Shown here: positions 53,881 to 62,239 of the stretch, piece by piece
How the letters are laid out: each line of letters opens with the position of its first letter
How positions within the stretch are numbered: the first letter of the stretch is position 1
DNA from: Alitabrizicola rongguiensis
GTDB lineage: Bacteria; Pseudomonadota; Alphaproteobacteria; Rhodobacterales; Rhodobacteraceae
Direction: 5' to 3'
Assembly: GCF_021491355.1 (NCBI RefSeq)
Contig: NZ_JAKENF010000002.1
Span: 930,001-994,000 of the forward strand
Length of the DNA: 64,000 nt
Program-made: the position numbers and the translations under genes
The notes under the pieces: model-generated
Seen by the model: only the letters and a program-made list of their open reading frames with translations
Database searches by the model: none
Told to the model about the DNA's origin: nothing

Positions 53881-54759
53881 GTGGCTGAATGCTGGGATAG
53901 CGGCGTCGGGTTCTCCTGGACGCCGGCCGTTGCCGAGGCGGCTCGCCGGGGGCAATCCCTGGGTACTTTGATCCGGGTGTTCCCTGCTCACCCAGCCAAC
54001 GCGGTGAAGGCGATCTACAGTATTGCCGACGGCCCGGATCGTGAAGTCCGTGGGAGCCCACTTGGCATTGACCCTGCCAGCGGCGCGCAAATCTTCACGC
54101 TGGCTTTGCCCGACCCGCCGCCCGGGGCAGAATTGGTTTGGCGTCCGGTCCTCATGCGGTCGGGCCGGTCGATTGACCCAAAGCAAAAAGGCATCGCGCC
54201 TGAGCGGGTCGCCAGCGCTAGTCCGCCCTCATCGGATGCCCCAACTTCTCCGGTCACTCCATCTCATCCGGCACGGTTTCCACTGGAGCCAGTATTCCTG
54301 TTCCGCGTCACTGCCCCGGTCTATCCGGACGATGATCCGGTCGGGGAAACGCCGGACGGACTACGCCTGCTTTTCGCTCTGAGGGATGGCGGCACCGTGC
54401 GCGGTCCGGGCCTTAACGGGGACATCCTGCACAAGGGCGGTGACTGGATGCGGGTCAGACCCGACGGAGTAGGCGTCTGCGCGATCGACGCCCTGATCCG
54501 CATTCCGGACCGAGGGATCGTCCAGACGGAATACAACGGTCTGGTAGATTTCGGCCCGGACGGCTACGCGCAACTGGCCCGCGGCGGCAGCCCGCGCCGC
54601 GCGCCGCTCCGATTTGCCCCGCGCTATCTGACAGCTGTTCCCGAACTGAAATGGATCAACCGCCTGCAGTGCTTCAGTGTCGGAGAGGTCGATCTGGAGC
54701 GACACATCGTCGAATACGACCTCTACGCTTTCGGGCCAATCGATCGAACTCCCGGATAG
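53881..54759 (+). CDS. DUF3237 protein with an unrecognised N-terminal domain
   Basis: 292-residue protein, GTG start ten bases after the encapsulin-like gene. Residues about 139-289 match DUF3237: FPLEPVFLFRVTAPV, GTVRGPGLNGDILHKGGDWMRVRPDGVGVCAIDALIRI, YNGLVDFGPDGYAQL, and LRFAPRYLTAVPELKWINRLQCFSVGEVD. DUF3237 is a small beta barrel of unknown function often near oxidoreductases. Residues 1-105 (ECWDSGVGFSWTPAVAEAARRG, IRVFPAHPANAVKAIYS, LVWRPVLMRSGRS) fit no family that I know. A Ser/Pro/Ala-rich linker at about 110-138 (ASASPPSSDAPTSPVTPSHP) joins the two. It has no signal peptide. Candidate cargo or shell-associated protein. Confidence 0.8.
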   Translation: MAECWDSGVGFSWTPAVAEAARRGQSLGTLIRVFPAHPANAVKAIYSIADGPDREVRGSPLGIDPASGAQIFTLALPDPPPGAELVWRPVLMRSGRSIDPKQKGIAPERVASASPPSSDAPTSPVTPSHPARFPLEPVFLFRVTAPVYPDDDPVGETPDGLRLLFALRDGGTVRGPGLNGDILHKGGDWMRVRPDGVGVCAIDALIRIPDRGIVQTEYNGLVDFGPDGYAQLARGGSPRRAPLRFAPRYLTAVPELKWINRLQCFSVGEVDLERHIVEYDLYAFGPIDRTPG

Positions 54760-54768
54760 GAACGCGCC

Positions 54769-56823
54769 ATGTCGAACAAGGTCGTCATTCTGGGTGGTGG
54801 GGTCGCGGGGTTGAGTGCCGCGCATGAGTTGATCGAGCGCGGCTACGAGGTCGAGGTTCTTGAAAAGCTGACACTCGCCGGCGGGAAGGCGCGAAGCATC
54901 CCAGTACTGGAAGGCATCGGCGATCACGGCAGTAAGGATTCCCATGCCGACGCGGTGCGCGCAGCGGTCGCCGCAGATCCGCTTGGTCGGCGCAGACCTT
55001 GGCTGCCGGGCGAGCACGGGTTTCGCTTCTTTCCGAATTTCTATCGCCACATCACCGATACCCTGGCCCGCATCCCGACTGAGACCGGAACGGTGGCCGA
55101 CTGCCTTGTCGACACGACACAGGTTCTGATCGCCTCCTACGACAAGCCGGGGATCGAGCTGCCGTCGCGCTTTCCCGAGAATGCCTTCGACCTTGCCAAT
55201 GCGCTGCGATCCTTTCTGTGGGCGATCTCTCCGCGCAACGACATACCCTACGAGGAGGTCGAGCATTTTGCCGGCTGCATCTGGCGCATCCTGACCTCTT
55301 GTGAAGAGCGCCGGCTCAATGACTACGAGAAACTGCGCTGGTGGGATTTCGTCGGTGCCGAGGACCGTTCGGAGGCCTACCAGAAGCTGCTCGCCATCGG
55401 GCTGACCCGCTCGCTGGTGGCGGCAAAGGCGCGCGAGGCCAGCGTCAAGACGATCGGCGACATCTTCCTGCAACTCGTCTTCGGGATCATCGCCCCCGGC
55501 ACCGCGCCGGACAGGCTGCTGAATGGCCCGACGAGCGATGTCTGGATCAAGCCCTGGCTCGCCTACCTGACCGGCCGGGGAATGACCTACCGATACGGGA
55601 CGGAAGTGACCGAACTGAAGGTCTCGGGTGGCAGGATTTCCTCGGTGACCGCGACGCAGGACGGCCGGCCGATCACCGTCAGCGGCGACTGGTTCATCAG
55701 CGCGCTGCCGATCGAGCGCATGGCGCCGCTCGTTTCACCTGCCATCACGGCAGTGGACCCGTCTCTCGCGACGCTTCCGGTTCTGGCGCGGAACGTACAG
55801 TGGATGAACGGCATCCAGTTCTACCTCAAGCGCGACATTCCGATCACCCATGGCCACATCATCTTCATCGACAGTCCCTGGGCGCTGACCGCCGTCTCGC
55901 AGCGGCAGTTCTGGACCGGGGTCGATTTCGGCCAGTGGGGAGATGGCACGACGAGGGGCATCCTGTCCGTCGATATCTCGCAGTGGGACCACAAGGGCTT
56001 CTGCGGCAAGCCAGCCTCCCGCTGCACGCGAACCGAAATCATGACCGAGGTCTGGGCGCAGCTGAAGCGCAGCCTCAACGTGGACGGGCAGGAGGTGCTG
56101 CGCGACGAGGATCTGCATTACTGGTTCCTCGACCCCGACATCGTCAACGACCCCAACCACCCCGACCGCCTGTCGAATGTCGAGCCTCTTCTGGTGAACA
56201 ACGCAGATACCTGGCGGCTGCGCCCAGAGGCGGGAACCGCCATTGCCAACCTGGCGCTGGCCTCGGACTACGTGCGCACCTACACCGATCTTGCGACGAT
56301 GGAGGGCGCGAATGAAGCGGCGCGGCGGGCGGTAAACGCGATCCTTGAACGCAGCGGATCGACGGCGAAGAAGTGCAAGATCTGGAACCTGCACGAACCT
56401 GACGCGCTGGTCCCGTTCCGGGAATACGACCGGGCGCGTTACAAGGCCGGGCTACCATGGGATGACCGCTATCCGGTGATGCTGGAAGCGGCGATGACGT
56501 TGGCACACAAGGCATCCGGAATAGCACGCGGTGGCGATGGTCCGCTTGCTCTGTCCGAGCCTTTCCTCGACGCAATGTCCCGCCCAGATGGACCGCTGGC
56601 CGATCCCGGCGTCGCACAGGCGTTGTCGGCAATTGGCCTGCCCTCTGGGGTATTCGAGAACTTCGGCCGCAGCCTGCCCGGCCTCGGGTCGGCAGTTCCG
56701 GGAGCAGAGGTAGTCTCGAACGCAGCCGATGCGCTCGTGGCGCTCGGCGTCGGCGATCAGGGTCTGCCCATGCCGACGGCGAACAGACAGCGCCGCCGGT
56801 TTCGCTTCACACAGAAGGCCTGA
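54769..56823 (+). CDS. FAD-dependent phytoene-desaturase/squalene-oxidoreductase-like protein with long C-terminal tail
   Basis: 684-residue flavoprotein of the amine oxidase/phytoene desaturase superfamily. The FAD motif is VVILGGGVAGLSAAHELIERGYEVEVLE, then GEHGFRFFPNFYRHITDTL, a motif typical of the group containing hydroxysqualene dehydroxylase and 15-cis-phytoene desaturases. The C-terminal FAD contact is NLALASDYVRTYTDLATMEGANEAARRAVNAIL. After about residue 590 it has a tail of some 95 residues, rich in Gly, Pro, Ala and Leu (GRSLPGLGSAVPGAE) and ending in RRRFRFTQKA, which ordinary family members lack. AGGA precedes ATG. Its neighbour is an isoprenyl synthase, so an isoprenoid substrate is likely. 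Confidence 0.87.
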   Translation: MSNKVVILGGGVAGLSAAHELIERGYEVEVLEKLTLAGGKARSIPVLEGIGDHGSKDSHADAVRAAVAADPLGRRRPWLPGEHGFRFFPNFYRHITDTLARIPTETGTVADCLVDTTQVLIASYDKPGIELPSRFPENAFDLANALRSFLWAISPRNDIPYEEVEHFAGCIWRILTSCEERRLNDYEKLRWWDFVGAEDRSEAYQKLLAIGLTRSLVAAKAREASVKTIGDIFLQLVFGIIAPGTAPDRLLNGPTSDVWIKPWLAYLTGRGMTYRYGTEVTELKVSGGRISSVTATQDGRPITVSGDWFISALPIERMAPLVSPAITAVDPSLATLPVLARNVQWMNGIQFYLKRDIPITHGHIIFIDSPWALTAVSQRQFWTGVDFGQWGDGTTRGILSVDISQWDHKGFCGKPASRCTRTEIMTEVWAQLKRSLNVDGQEVLRDEDLHYWFLDPDIVNDPNHPDRLSNVEPLLVNNADTWRLRPEAGTAIANLALASDYVRTYTDLATMEGANEAARRAVNAILERSGSTAKKCKIWNLHEPDALVPFREYDRARYKAGLPWDDRYPVMLEAAMTLAHKASGIARGGDGPLALSEPFLDAMSRPDGPLADPGVAQALSAIGLPSGVFENFGRSLPGLGSAVPGAEVVSNAADALVALGVGDQGLPMPTANRQRRRFRFTQKA

Positions 56824-56830
56824 GCTCGTC

Positions 56831-57856
56831 TTGGACCGCGCAGGGTTTCTCGCAAAGCTGACGGAGTACGGGGACCTCGCCCGCGCGGCCCTCATCGAAC
56901 GGTTGCCGCAGGGGGAACCGCGCGCCTACCTCTATGACCCCATGCGCGACTACGTCGCCCATTCCGGCAAGGGTCTGCGGCCGGCACTTCTGATCGCCAG
57001 CTGCAGGGCATTCGGCGGGCGTATGGACGAGGCGCTCACCTCTGCCGCCGTCGTTGAACTCCTGCACAACGCCTTTCTCATCCACGACGACATCCAGGAC
57101 TTGAGCGAATTTCGCCGCGGCCGCCCCTGCCTGCACGAGCGCATGGGCGTGCCACTTGCCATCAACGCGGGCGATGCGATGCTGGCCCATGCCTTGCGGA
57201 TGCTGCGCAGCAACATCGCCCAGTTGGGCCCGGCGCGGGCCGACCGGATTCTTGACGAGTTCGACCACCTTATCGCCGAGTCTCTTGAAGGGCAGGCGAT
57301 GGAGCTTGGCTGGATCCTCGACAACGACCTGACGGTCGGCACGTCGGACTATCTGCGCATGACGCTGAAAAAGACCTGCTGGTACAGCTTCATTCATCCC
57401 GTCAGGATCGGGGCTCTTATCGCGCAACCCGGCAGGACCGATCTCGATCGGTTCAATGCCTTCGGCTTCTATCTGGGGGCGGCCTTCCAGATTCAGGATG
57501 ACGTGCTGAACCTGATCGGTTCAATCGAGAAGTACGGCAAGGAAATCCACGGCGACATCTATGAAGGCAAGCGCACGCTCATGCTGTCGCGTCTGGCGGC
57601 ACTTGCCGACGCGAGCGAGCTGGACCGGCTGTCGCGGTTCCTTGCCCTGCCCCGCCCGCAGCGCGACACGACCGAGGTCAAATGGGTCTATGAGGCGATG
57701 CAGCGCCATGGCACGATCGGCTTCGCCCGCGATGCATCGCGCAAGCTGGTCGAAGGGGCGCGTGCGGCATTCCAGACGGCCTTTGCCGAGGCGTCGGGCG
57801 AGGATCGGGAGTTCATCGGCTACTGCCTGGACTTCATGATCGAGCGCGAGGCGTGA
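56831..57856 (+). CDS. Trans-isoprenyl diphosphate synthase (polyprenyl synthetase)
   Basis: 341-residue prenyl elongase. I take TTG 56831, seven bases after the previous stop; longer frames overlap the oxidoreductase. Lys47 and Arg50 (GKGLRPAL) bind IPP. The first aspartate-rich motif is intact (HDDIQD, 86-90) and is followed by RRGRP. The second is DDVLN (223-227), with Asn for the usual last Asp. The bulky residues before the first motif (VELLHNAFLIHDD) suggest a C20 or longer product, but length cannot be fixed by eye. It would supply an allylic diphosphate for the FAD enzyme or be itself the encapsulated enzyme. Confidence 0.9.
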   Translation: MDRAGFLAKLTEYGDLARAALIERLPQGEPRAYLYDPMRDYVAHSGKGLRPALLIASCRAFGGRMDEALTSAAVVELLHNAFLIHDDIQDLSEFRRGRPCLHERMGVPLAINAGDAMLAHALRMLRSNIAQLGPARADRILDEFDHLIAESLEGQAMELGWILDNDLTVGTSDYLRMTLKKTCWYSFIHPVRIGALIAQPGRTDLDRFNAFGFYLGAAFQIQDDVLNLIGSIEKYGKEIHGDIYEGKRTLMLSRLAALADASELDRLSRFLALPRPQRDTTEVKWVYEAMQRHGTIGFARDASRKLVEGARAAFQTAFAEASGEDREFIGYCLDFMIEREA

Positions 57857-58300
57857 TCAGCCGATGACCTGCACTTCGATTGGGATGACGAAGCCGTCCG
57901 GTCCCGGCGCCGTGACCGTGCCAGAATAGGTTCCGGCCGCCGCGCCCGACGGCACGGATACGATGATCAGCAACTCCCGATCCTGTCCGGCGACGAGCGT
58001 GGCTGGATCGACCCCGACCCGGTCGGCAGCGATCCGACCCGCCGACCCGACAAGATCGCTTGTGATCAGCCGAAGCGGCGGAACCGGTGGCCCTGGATCG
58101 ATGGCCACATCAAGAACGATCCGACCCGCTGCACCCGGCGCGACCGGCGATCGCATACGGAAGGGACCGTCGGACGCACTCTTTGTCTCAGCTGCCAGGA
58201 CCTCATCCGCAAGGGCGAGGATATCGACTGCAGAGGCACCCTGGGCGGCAGGGGAGGCGGGCTGCATCTCGGCGTAGGGGCGTCGGGTGAAATAGGGCAT
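57857..58300 (-). CDS. Hypothetical beta-rich protein converging on the encapsulin operon
   Basis: 147-residue protein of unknown function. No signal peptide or membrane helix is seen. Residues about 1-50 are Ala-rich with helix DILALADEVLAAE. The rest alternates hydrophobic strands: GRIVLDVAIDPGPPVPPLRL, LLIIVSVPSGAAAGTYSGTVTA and FVIPIEVQVIG, an immunoglobulin-like strand pattern. Its stop codon is directly next to that of the prenyl synthase gene on the other strand. A role with the compartment operon is conceivable from position only. Confidence 0.6.
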   Translation of the reverse strand: MPYFTRRPYAEMQPASPAAQGASAVDILALADEVLAAETKSASDGPFRMRSPVAPGAAGRIVLDVAIDPGPPVPPLRLITSDLVGSAGRIAADRVGVDPATLVAGQDRELLIIVSVPSGAAAGTYSGTVTAPGPDGFVIPIEVQVIG

Positions 58301-58374
58301 CGGACGCTCGCATAAGGGACCTGTCCCGACAGTATCGGGCCCTGCGCATCAATCAAGTCTGCTCTGGTGCCCGC

Positions 58375-60024
58375 TCAGGTCTGCGAGACTGCGACGTCGA
58401 ACAGCACCCTTCCATCACAGATCGTCAAGCTGACTGTCAGGTCAGGCACAGGGCCAGACAGGGTTTGCAGTTCCCCCTTCATCAGCACGAGATCTGCCGC
58501 ACAACCGGGCGAAAGCCGGCCGCGCAGGTTCTCCTCGAATCCCGCGTGCGCGCCACCGAACGCATAGGCAGTCAGAACCTCGGCCAATGTAAGCCGCTGG
58601 TCGGGAACCCCCGCCGCCCAGGCACGCCGGATCATCGCGCTGTTGATTGCGTTCACGGGTGACAAGGGTGAAACCGGCCAGTCCGTGCCAAAGGCCAGCG
58701 TTGCCCCGCTGTCCGCGATTGCCCGCCACGGAAAGGTATCGCGCCAGCGTTCGGGACCCATGATGCTGATGGTCGGCTCAAGCGGCAGGCCGCTCGACCC
58801 CGGTGGATGGACGGGCTGCATCGAAGCGACAACCCCAAGCGCCGCGATCCGTGGCAGGTCGTCGGAATGCAGCATGTCGATATGCTCGATCCGGTGACGG
58901 GAGTCGCGGGGGCCATTCGCTGCGCGGGCGGCAGCATAGCCATCGAGCACCGCCCGCACCGCGCCATCCCCCACCGCATGGGTGGCGATCTGCAGGCCGC
59001 GCCGGTCGGCCTCGACGCAGATCGCGGCGAAGAGGTCGGGCGGGAACAGCGGCTCGCCACGGAAGCCTGGCCTGCCCGGATAGTCATCCGTCCGGAACGC
59101 CGTCCATGTGTCGAAGACTCCGTCCATGAACATCTTGACCCGACCGAACCGCAGATGTCCTCGCGCAGGATGCATCGCACGGTTCATCAGGGCCCGCCGT
59201 TCATCGTCAGACTGCGCGGCGGTCAGCGTCATCGCCAGGCTGACACGGATCGGCAGTTCGCCCGCCTCGGCCATCTCCTCCAGCAGATCGGCCTGATAAA
59301 GGTTGCCGTCCATGTTGGCGACGGCGGTTATCCCGTTGCGGGCGCATTCCGCCAGCGCCGCCGCGATTGCCGTCTTGTCGCGCGTCCGCTCTTCCACAGA
59401 GACAACCGAGGGCTCTGCCCCGGCGATCCCCAGATCCTCGCGCCCGCCCGTCGCGGATAGCCGCTTGACCAGCGCCATCGCCGCGAATTCGCGCAACTCT
59501 CCGGTCGCCAGACCGTCGCGCCCCATCACGACCTCGGCCCCCGGCCCGGCATCGGCGCCGTGCAGGATGCCGGCTGCCGCCAGCGCGGCGGTATTGGCCC
59601 AGGCGCAGTGATAGTCGGTCGCCGCGATGTAAAGCGGACGGTCCGGCACAATCTGGTCGAGCGCCGCGCGGTCCGGTCGCGTGCCGGGACCAAGCAGGTC
59701 GTAATTGGCGGCGTAACAGCACAGCAGCCCCTCTCCCCGCGCATGGGGAGCGAGGGCCTGCGCAAGCGCGTCGGAGGAGTGGATTGCCCCGAGGTTCAAC
59801 TGCGCCAGCGATGCACCGCCGGCGAATAGATGGATGTGGCTGTCGCAGAAGCCCGGCAGCACCCATGCCCCCTCGGCATCGATCACCCGCGTCTCGTTGC
59901 CGACAAGGGTGGCAGCGTCTTCATCCGCCCCGACCCAGACGATCTGCGCGCCGGCCACACCGACGGCAACCGGCCCGCTTCTGTCCAGGCCCCGCGCATT
60001 GCGGATAAGGATATCGGCCAGCAT
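58375..60024 (-). CDS. Amidohydrolase family protein (YtcJ-like, amidohydrolase 3)
   Basis: 549-residue metal-dependent hydrolase. The first metal ligands are in VLPGFCDSHIHLFAGG, further His ligands lie in ATHAVGDGAVR and HRIEHIDML, and the metal Asp is in FGTDWPVSPLSPVNAI. The C-terminal AFGGAHAGFEENLRGRLSPGCAADLVLM is usual for the YtcJ/NfdA group, which hydrolyses N-substituted formamides and related amides. It starts four bases after the TMADH-like gene, so it may release an amine or act on the demethylated product. Confidence 0.92.
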   Translation of the reverse strand: MLADILIRNARGLDRSGPVAVGVAGAQIVWVGADEDAATLVGNETRVIDAEGAWVLPGFCDSHIHLFAGGASLAQLNLGAIHSSDALAQALAPHARGEGLLCCYAANYDLLGPGTRPDRAALDQIVPDRPLYIAATDYHCAWANTAALAAAGILHGADAGPGAEVVMGRDGLATGELREFAAMALVKRLSATGGREDLGIAGAEPSVVSVEERTRDKTAIAAALAECARNGITAVANMDGNLYQADLLEEMAEAGELPIRVSLAMTLTAAQSDDERRALMNRAMHPARGHLRFGRVKMFMDGVFDTWTAFRTDDYPGRPGFRGEPLFPPDLFAAICVEADRRGLQIATHAVGDGAVRAVLDGYAAARAANGPRDSRHRIEHIDMLHSDDLPRIAALGVVASMQPVHPPGSSGLPLEPTISIMGPERWRDTFPWRAIADSGATLAFGTDWPVSPLSPVNAINSAMIRRAWAAGVPDQRLTLAEVLTAYAFGGAHAGFEENLRGRLSPGCAADLVLMKGELQTLSGPVPDLTVSLTICDGRVLFDVAVSQT

Positions 60025-60027
60025 CGG

Positions 60028-62109
60028 TCAGTCCACCGCCAGATCGGTGATCTCGCGCCGGAAAGACGGCTGATCGCCCCAGTCCTCCTGCCAGACGCCC
60101 GTATCGAGTTCGCGGGCATAGCGGTGACCTGCGAATGTCGCCCAGGCGATGGGACCGGGTGCGGCGGCATCGCCGATGAGCTGCACCGAGCGGATACCCG
60201 CATCAGCCCAGTCAGCAGCGCGCGCCTTGAGCGCATGGAAAAGGATGTCATTGGATTGCCGCGATGCGACCATTACCAGCGCGTCGCAGGGAAGCGCAGA
60301 CCGGGCATCGGTATAGCTGCAGCAGGTCTCGATCCCGTCCTCGCCGATCGCGGCGATGCCGGTATTCAACACGATCTTGACCCCCGCCGCCGCAAGTCGC
60401 CGGTGGATCGCGCCTTGTTCAAGCGTGTTGATCGTCCAGTCCGAGACATAGGCCGATGGCGTGGCCAGCGTAACCTGGCAGCCCTTCTGCGCCAGAAGCT
60501 CGGCCATGACACCGCCCATGTAGTAGTGGTCATCGTCGAAGACCACGACACGCCCCGAGGGCAGGCGCCCCTCCATGATGTCATCCGGCGTGAAGACCGG
60601 AAGGCGACCCGCCGTCGGGATCGGCATCACATGCTGGCGCGCCACGCCATCGGCCCGCCAGCGCGAGCCGGTCGCGATACAGACATTCTGGAAGCCTAAG
60701 TCGAGCACCTCGTCCGGCCCGAGTTCCGAGCCTTGATACATCTGCACGTTCGGCCGCTGGCCCAGTTGATACAGGCGATAATCGACCACCCGCCCCCAGG
60801 CCGACAGGCCCGGCAGATGCCGCTCGCGCGCCACCCGGCCGCCAAAAGCCTCGCGCGCCTCGGCCACGGCTACGTCATAGCCGCGCATCGACAGGGCGCG
60901 CGCCGCTTCCAGCCCCGCCGGCCCCGAGCCGATCACCAGCACATTCTCGCTTTCGCCGCGTGCCGCGATCTTTTCCGGATGCCAGCCGCGCCGCCATTCT
61001 TCCATCCAGGTCGGGTTCTGCGTGCAGCGGCCCATCCCTTGGGTCATGTCACCGGTGATGCAGATGTTGCAGCCGATGCATTCGCGGATGTCCTCGATCC
61101 GACCTTCCTCAACCTTCTTCGGCAGGAAGGGATCGGCGATCGAAGGCCGGGCGCAGCCGATGAAATCCAATGTGCCCGAGCGGATCATCCGCACCATAAC
61201 ATCGGGCGAGGTGAAGCGTCCGACGCCGACAACCGGCTTTTCCGTCAACTCGCGGATACCGCGCACCAACTGCTCCTGCGCCGCCTCTTCCTTGAAGCGC
61301 GAGGGGCCGGAGCAATCCTCCCATGTGCCCTGTGCAAGGTCCCAAAGGTCGGGCAGGTCGCGGTTCATCTCGATGAAGTCGCGCACCTCGGCGTTGGAGA
61401 ACCCAAGGTCGCCGATCGTTTCGTCGAGACTGACGCGCAGGGTCAGCGCCATCGTGTCGCCCACCGCATCGCGCATGTCGGAAATCACCTCACGGGCGAA
61501 ACGCGAGCGGTTTTCCAGACTGCCGCCATATTCGTCGGAACGCTGGTTGGTCGCCCGGCTCAGGAAGTGCTGGAAGATGCCGAAGCCATGCGCGCCATAA
61601 AGGCAGATCAGGTCGAACTCGGCAGCCTTGCAGCGCTTCGCTGCCGTCACGAACCAGCGGCGCAGGTTGCGGATGTCGTTCTTGTCCATCGCGCGGGCCT
61701 GCACCGGGTCGTTGGTGAAGGTGCGGATCGGCAGGGCCGTGGGCGCCAGCGGCACCTCCTTGGTGTACATGTTCGGGCCGTTGATGCCCGAATAGGCCAG
61801 CTGGATTCCGGCCAGCGCGCCATGGATCTTCATCGCCCGTGCCATCTTGCGCAGCATTGGGATGTCCTTGTCCTCCCAAAGGCGCAGCTCAATGAAGGGG
61901 GTGATTTCCGAGGTCGGGTGCATCTCTGTCTGTTCGGTGAAGATCACACCCCAGCCACCCTCGGCCTTGACCCCGCGCATGGCAGCCGCGGCCGACGGGT
62001 CGCGATAGCCGCCACCGTTGCAGTGCGGCACCTGATAAAAGCGGTTCTTCGCCGTGAGCGGGCCGATGGCCATCGGTTCGAACAGGATGTCGTATCTCGG
62101 ATCGCGCAC
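60028..62109 (-). CDS. Second trimethylamine dehydrogenase-like FMN/4Fe-4S/FAD oxidoreductase
   Basis: About 693 residues. I prefer the GTG at 62109 (GGGGA five bases before); a TTG four codons upstream is also open. Barrel motifs NRFYQVPHCNGGGYRDP and YGGSLENRSRF, 4Fe-4S ligands ECIGCNIC with RCTQNPT, and the Rossmann site VLVIGSGPAGLEAARALSMRG are complete. It is clearly paralogous to the gene at 7107-9185 (same domain order and near-equal length) but with its own substrate pocket sequence. Relatives are dimethylglycine, N-methylproline, histamine and trimethylamine dehydrogenases. Neighbours are an amidohydrolase, a LysR regulator and a PuuC-like ALDH. Confidence 0.9.
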   Translation of the reverse strand: MRDPRYDILFEPMAIGPLTAKNRFYQVPHCNGGGYRDPSAAAAMRGVKAEGGWGVIFTEQTEMHPTSEITPFIELRLWEDKDIPMLRKMARAMKIHGALAGIQLAYSGINGPNMYTKEVPLAPTALPIRTFTNDPVQARAMDKNDIRNLRRWFVTAAKRCKAAEFDLICLYGAHGFGIFQHFLSRATNQRSDEYGGSLENRSRFAREVISDMRDAVGDTMALTLRVSLDETIGDLGFSNAEVRDFIEMNRDLPDLWDLAQGTWEDCSGPSRFKEEAAQEQLVRGIRELTEKPVVGVGRFTSPDVMVRMIRSGTLDFIGCARPSIADPFLPKKVEEGRIEDIRECIGCNICITGDMTQGMGRCTQNPTWMEEWRRGWHPEKIAARGESENVLVIGSGPAGLEAARALSMRGYDVAVAEAREAFGGRVARERHLPGLSAWGRVVDYRLYQLGQRPNVQMYQGSELGPDEVLDLGFQNVCIATGSRWRADGVARQHVMPIPTAGRLPVFTPDDIMEGRLPSGRVVVFDDDHYYMGGVMAELLAQKGCQVTLATPSAYVSDWTINTLEQGAIHRRLAAAGVKIVLNTGIAAIGEDGIETCCSYTDARSALPCDALVMVASRQSNDILFHALKARAADWADAGIRSVQLIGDAAAPGPIAWATFAGHRYARELDTGVWQEDWGDQPSFRREITDLAVD

Positions 62110-62215
62110 CGGTATCCCCAAAGCAATTGAGCGGTCTCCCCGAACGGGCCGGGGAACCAGAACGCACGCTGGCCTTGGCGCGCGGCCGAAGTAAATTACG
62201 GGTTTCGTAAGTATT

Positions 62216-62234
62216 GCTTAGGCCAGCTCTAAGC
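62216..62234. promoter_or_regulatory. Candidate LysR-type box upstream of the second TMADH-like gene
   Basis: GCTTAG-GCCAGCT-CTAAGC is a perfect 6-7-6 dyad containing TAG-N7-CTA, that is, the T-N11-A form of LysR boxes. It lies about 107-125 bases upstream of the flavoprotein start and just behind the lysR stop. A weak rho-independent terminator of lysR is the alternative. Confidence 0.4.
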
Positions 62235-62239
62235 TGTTT

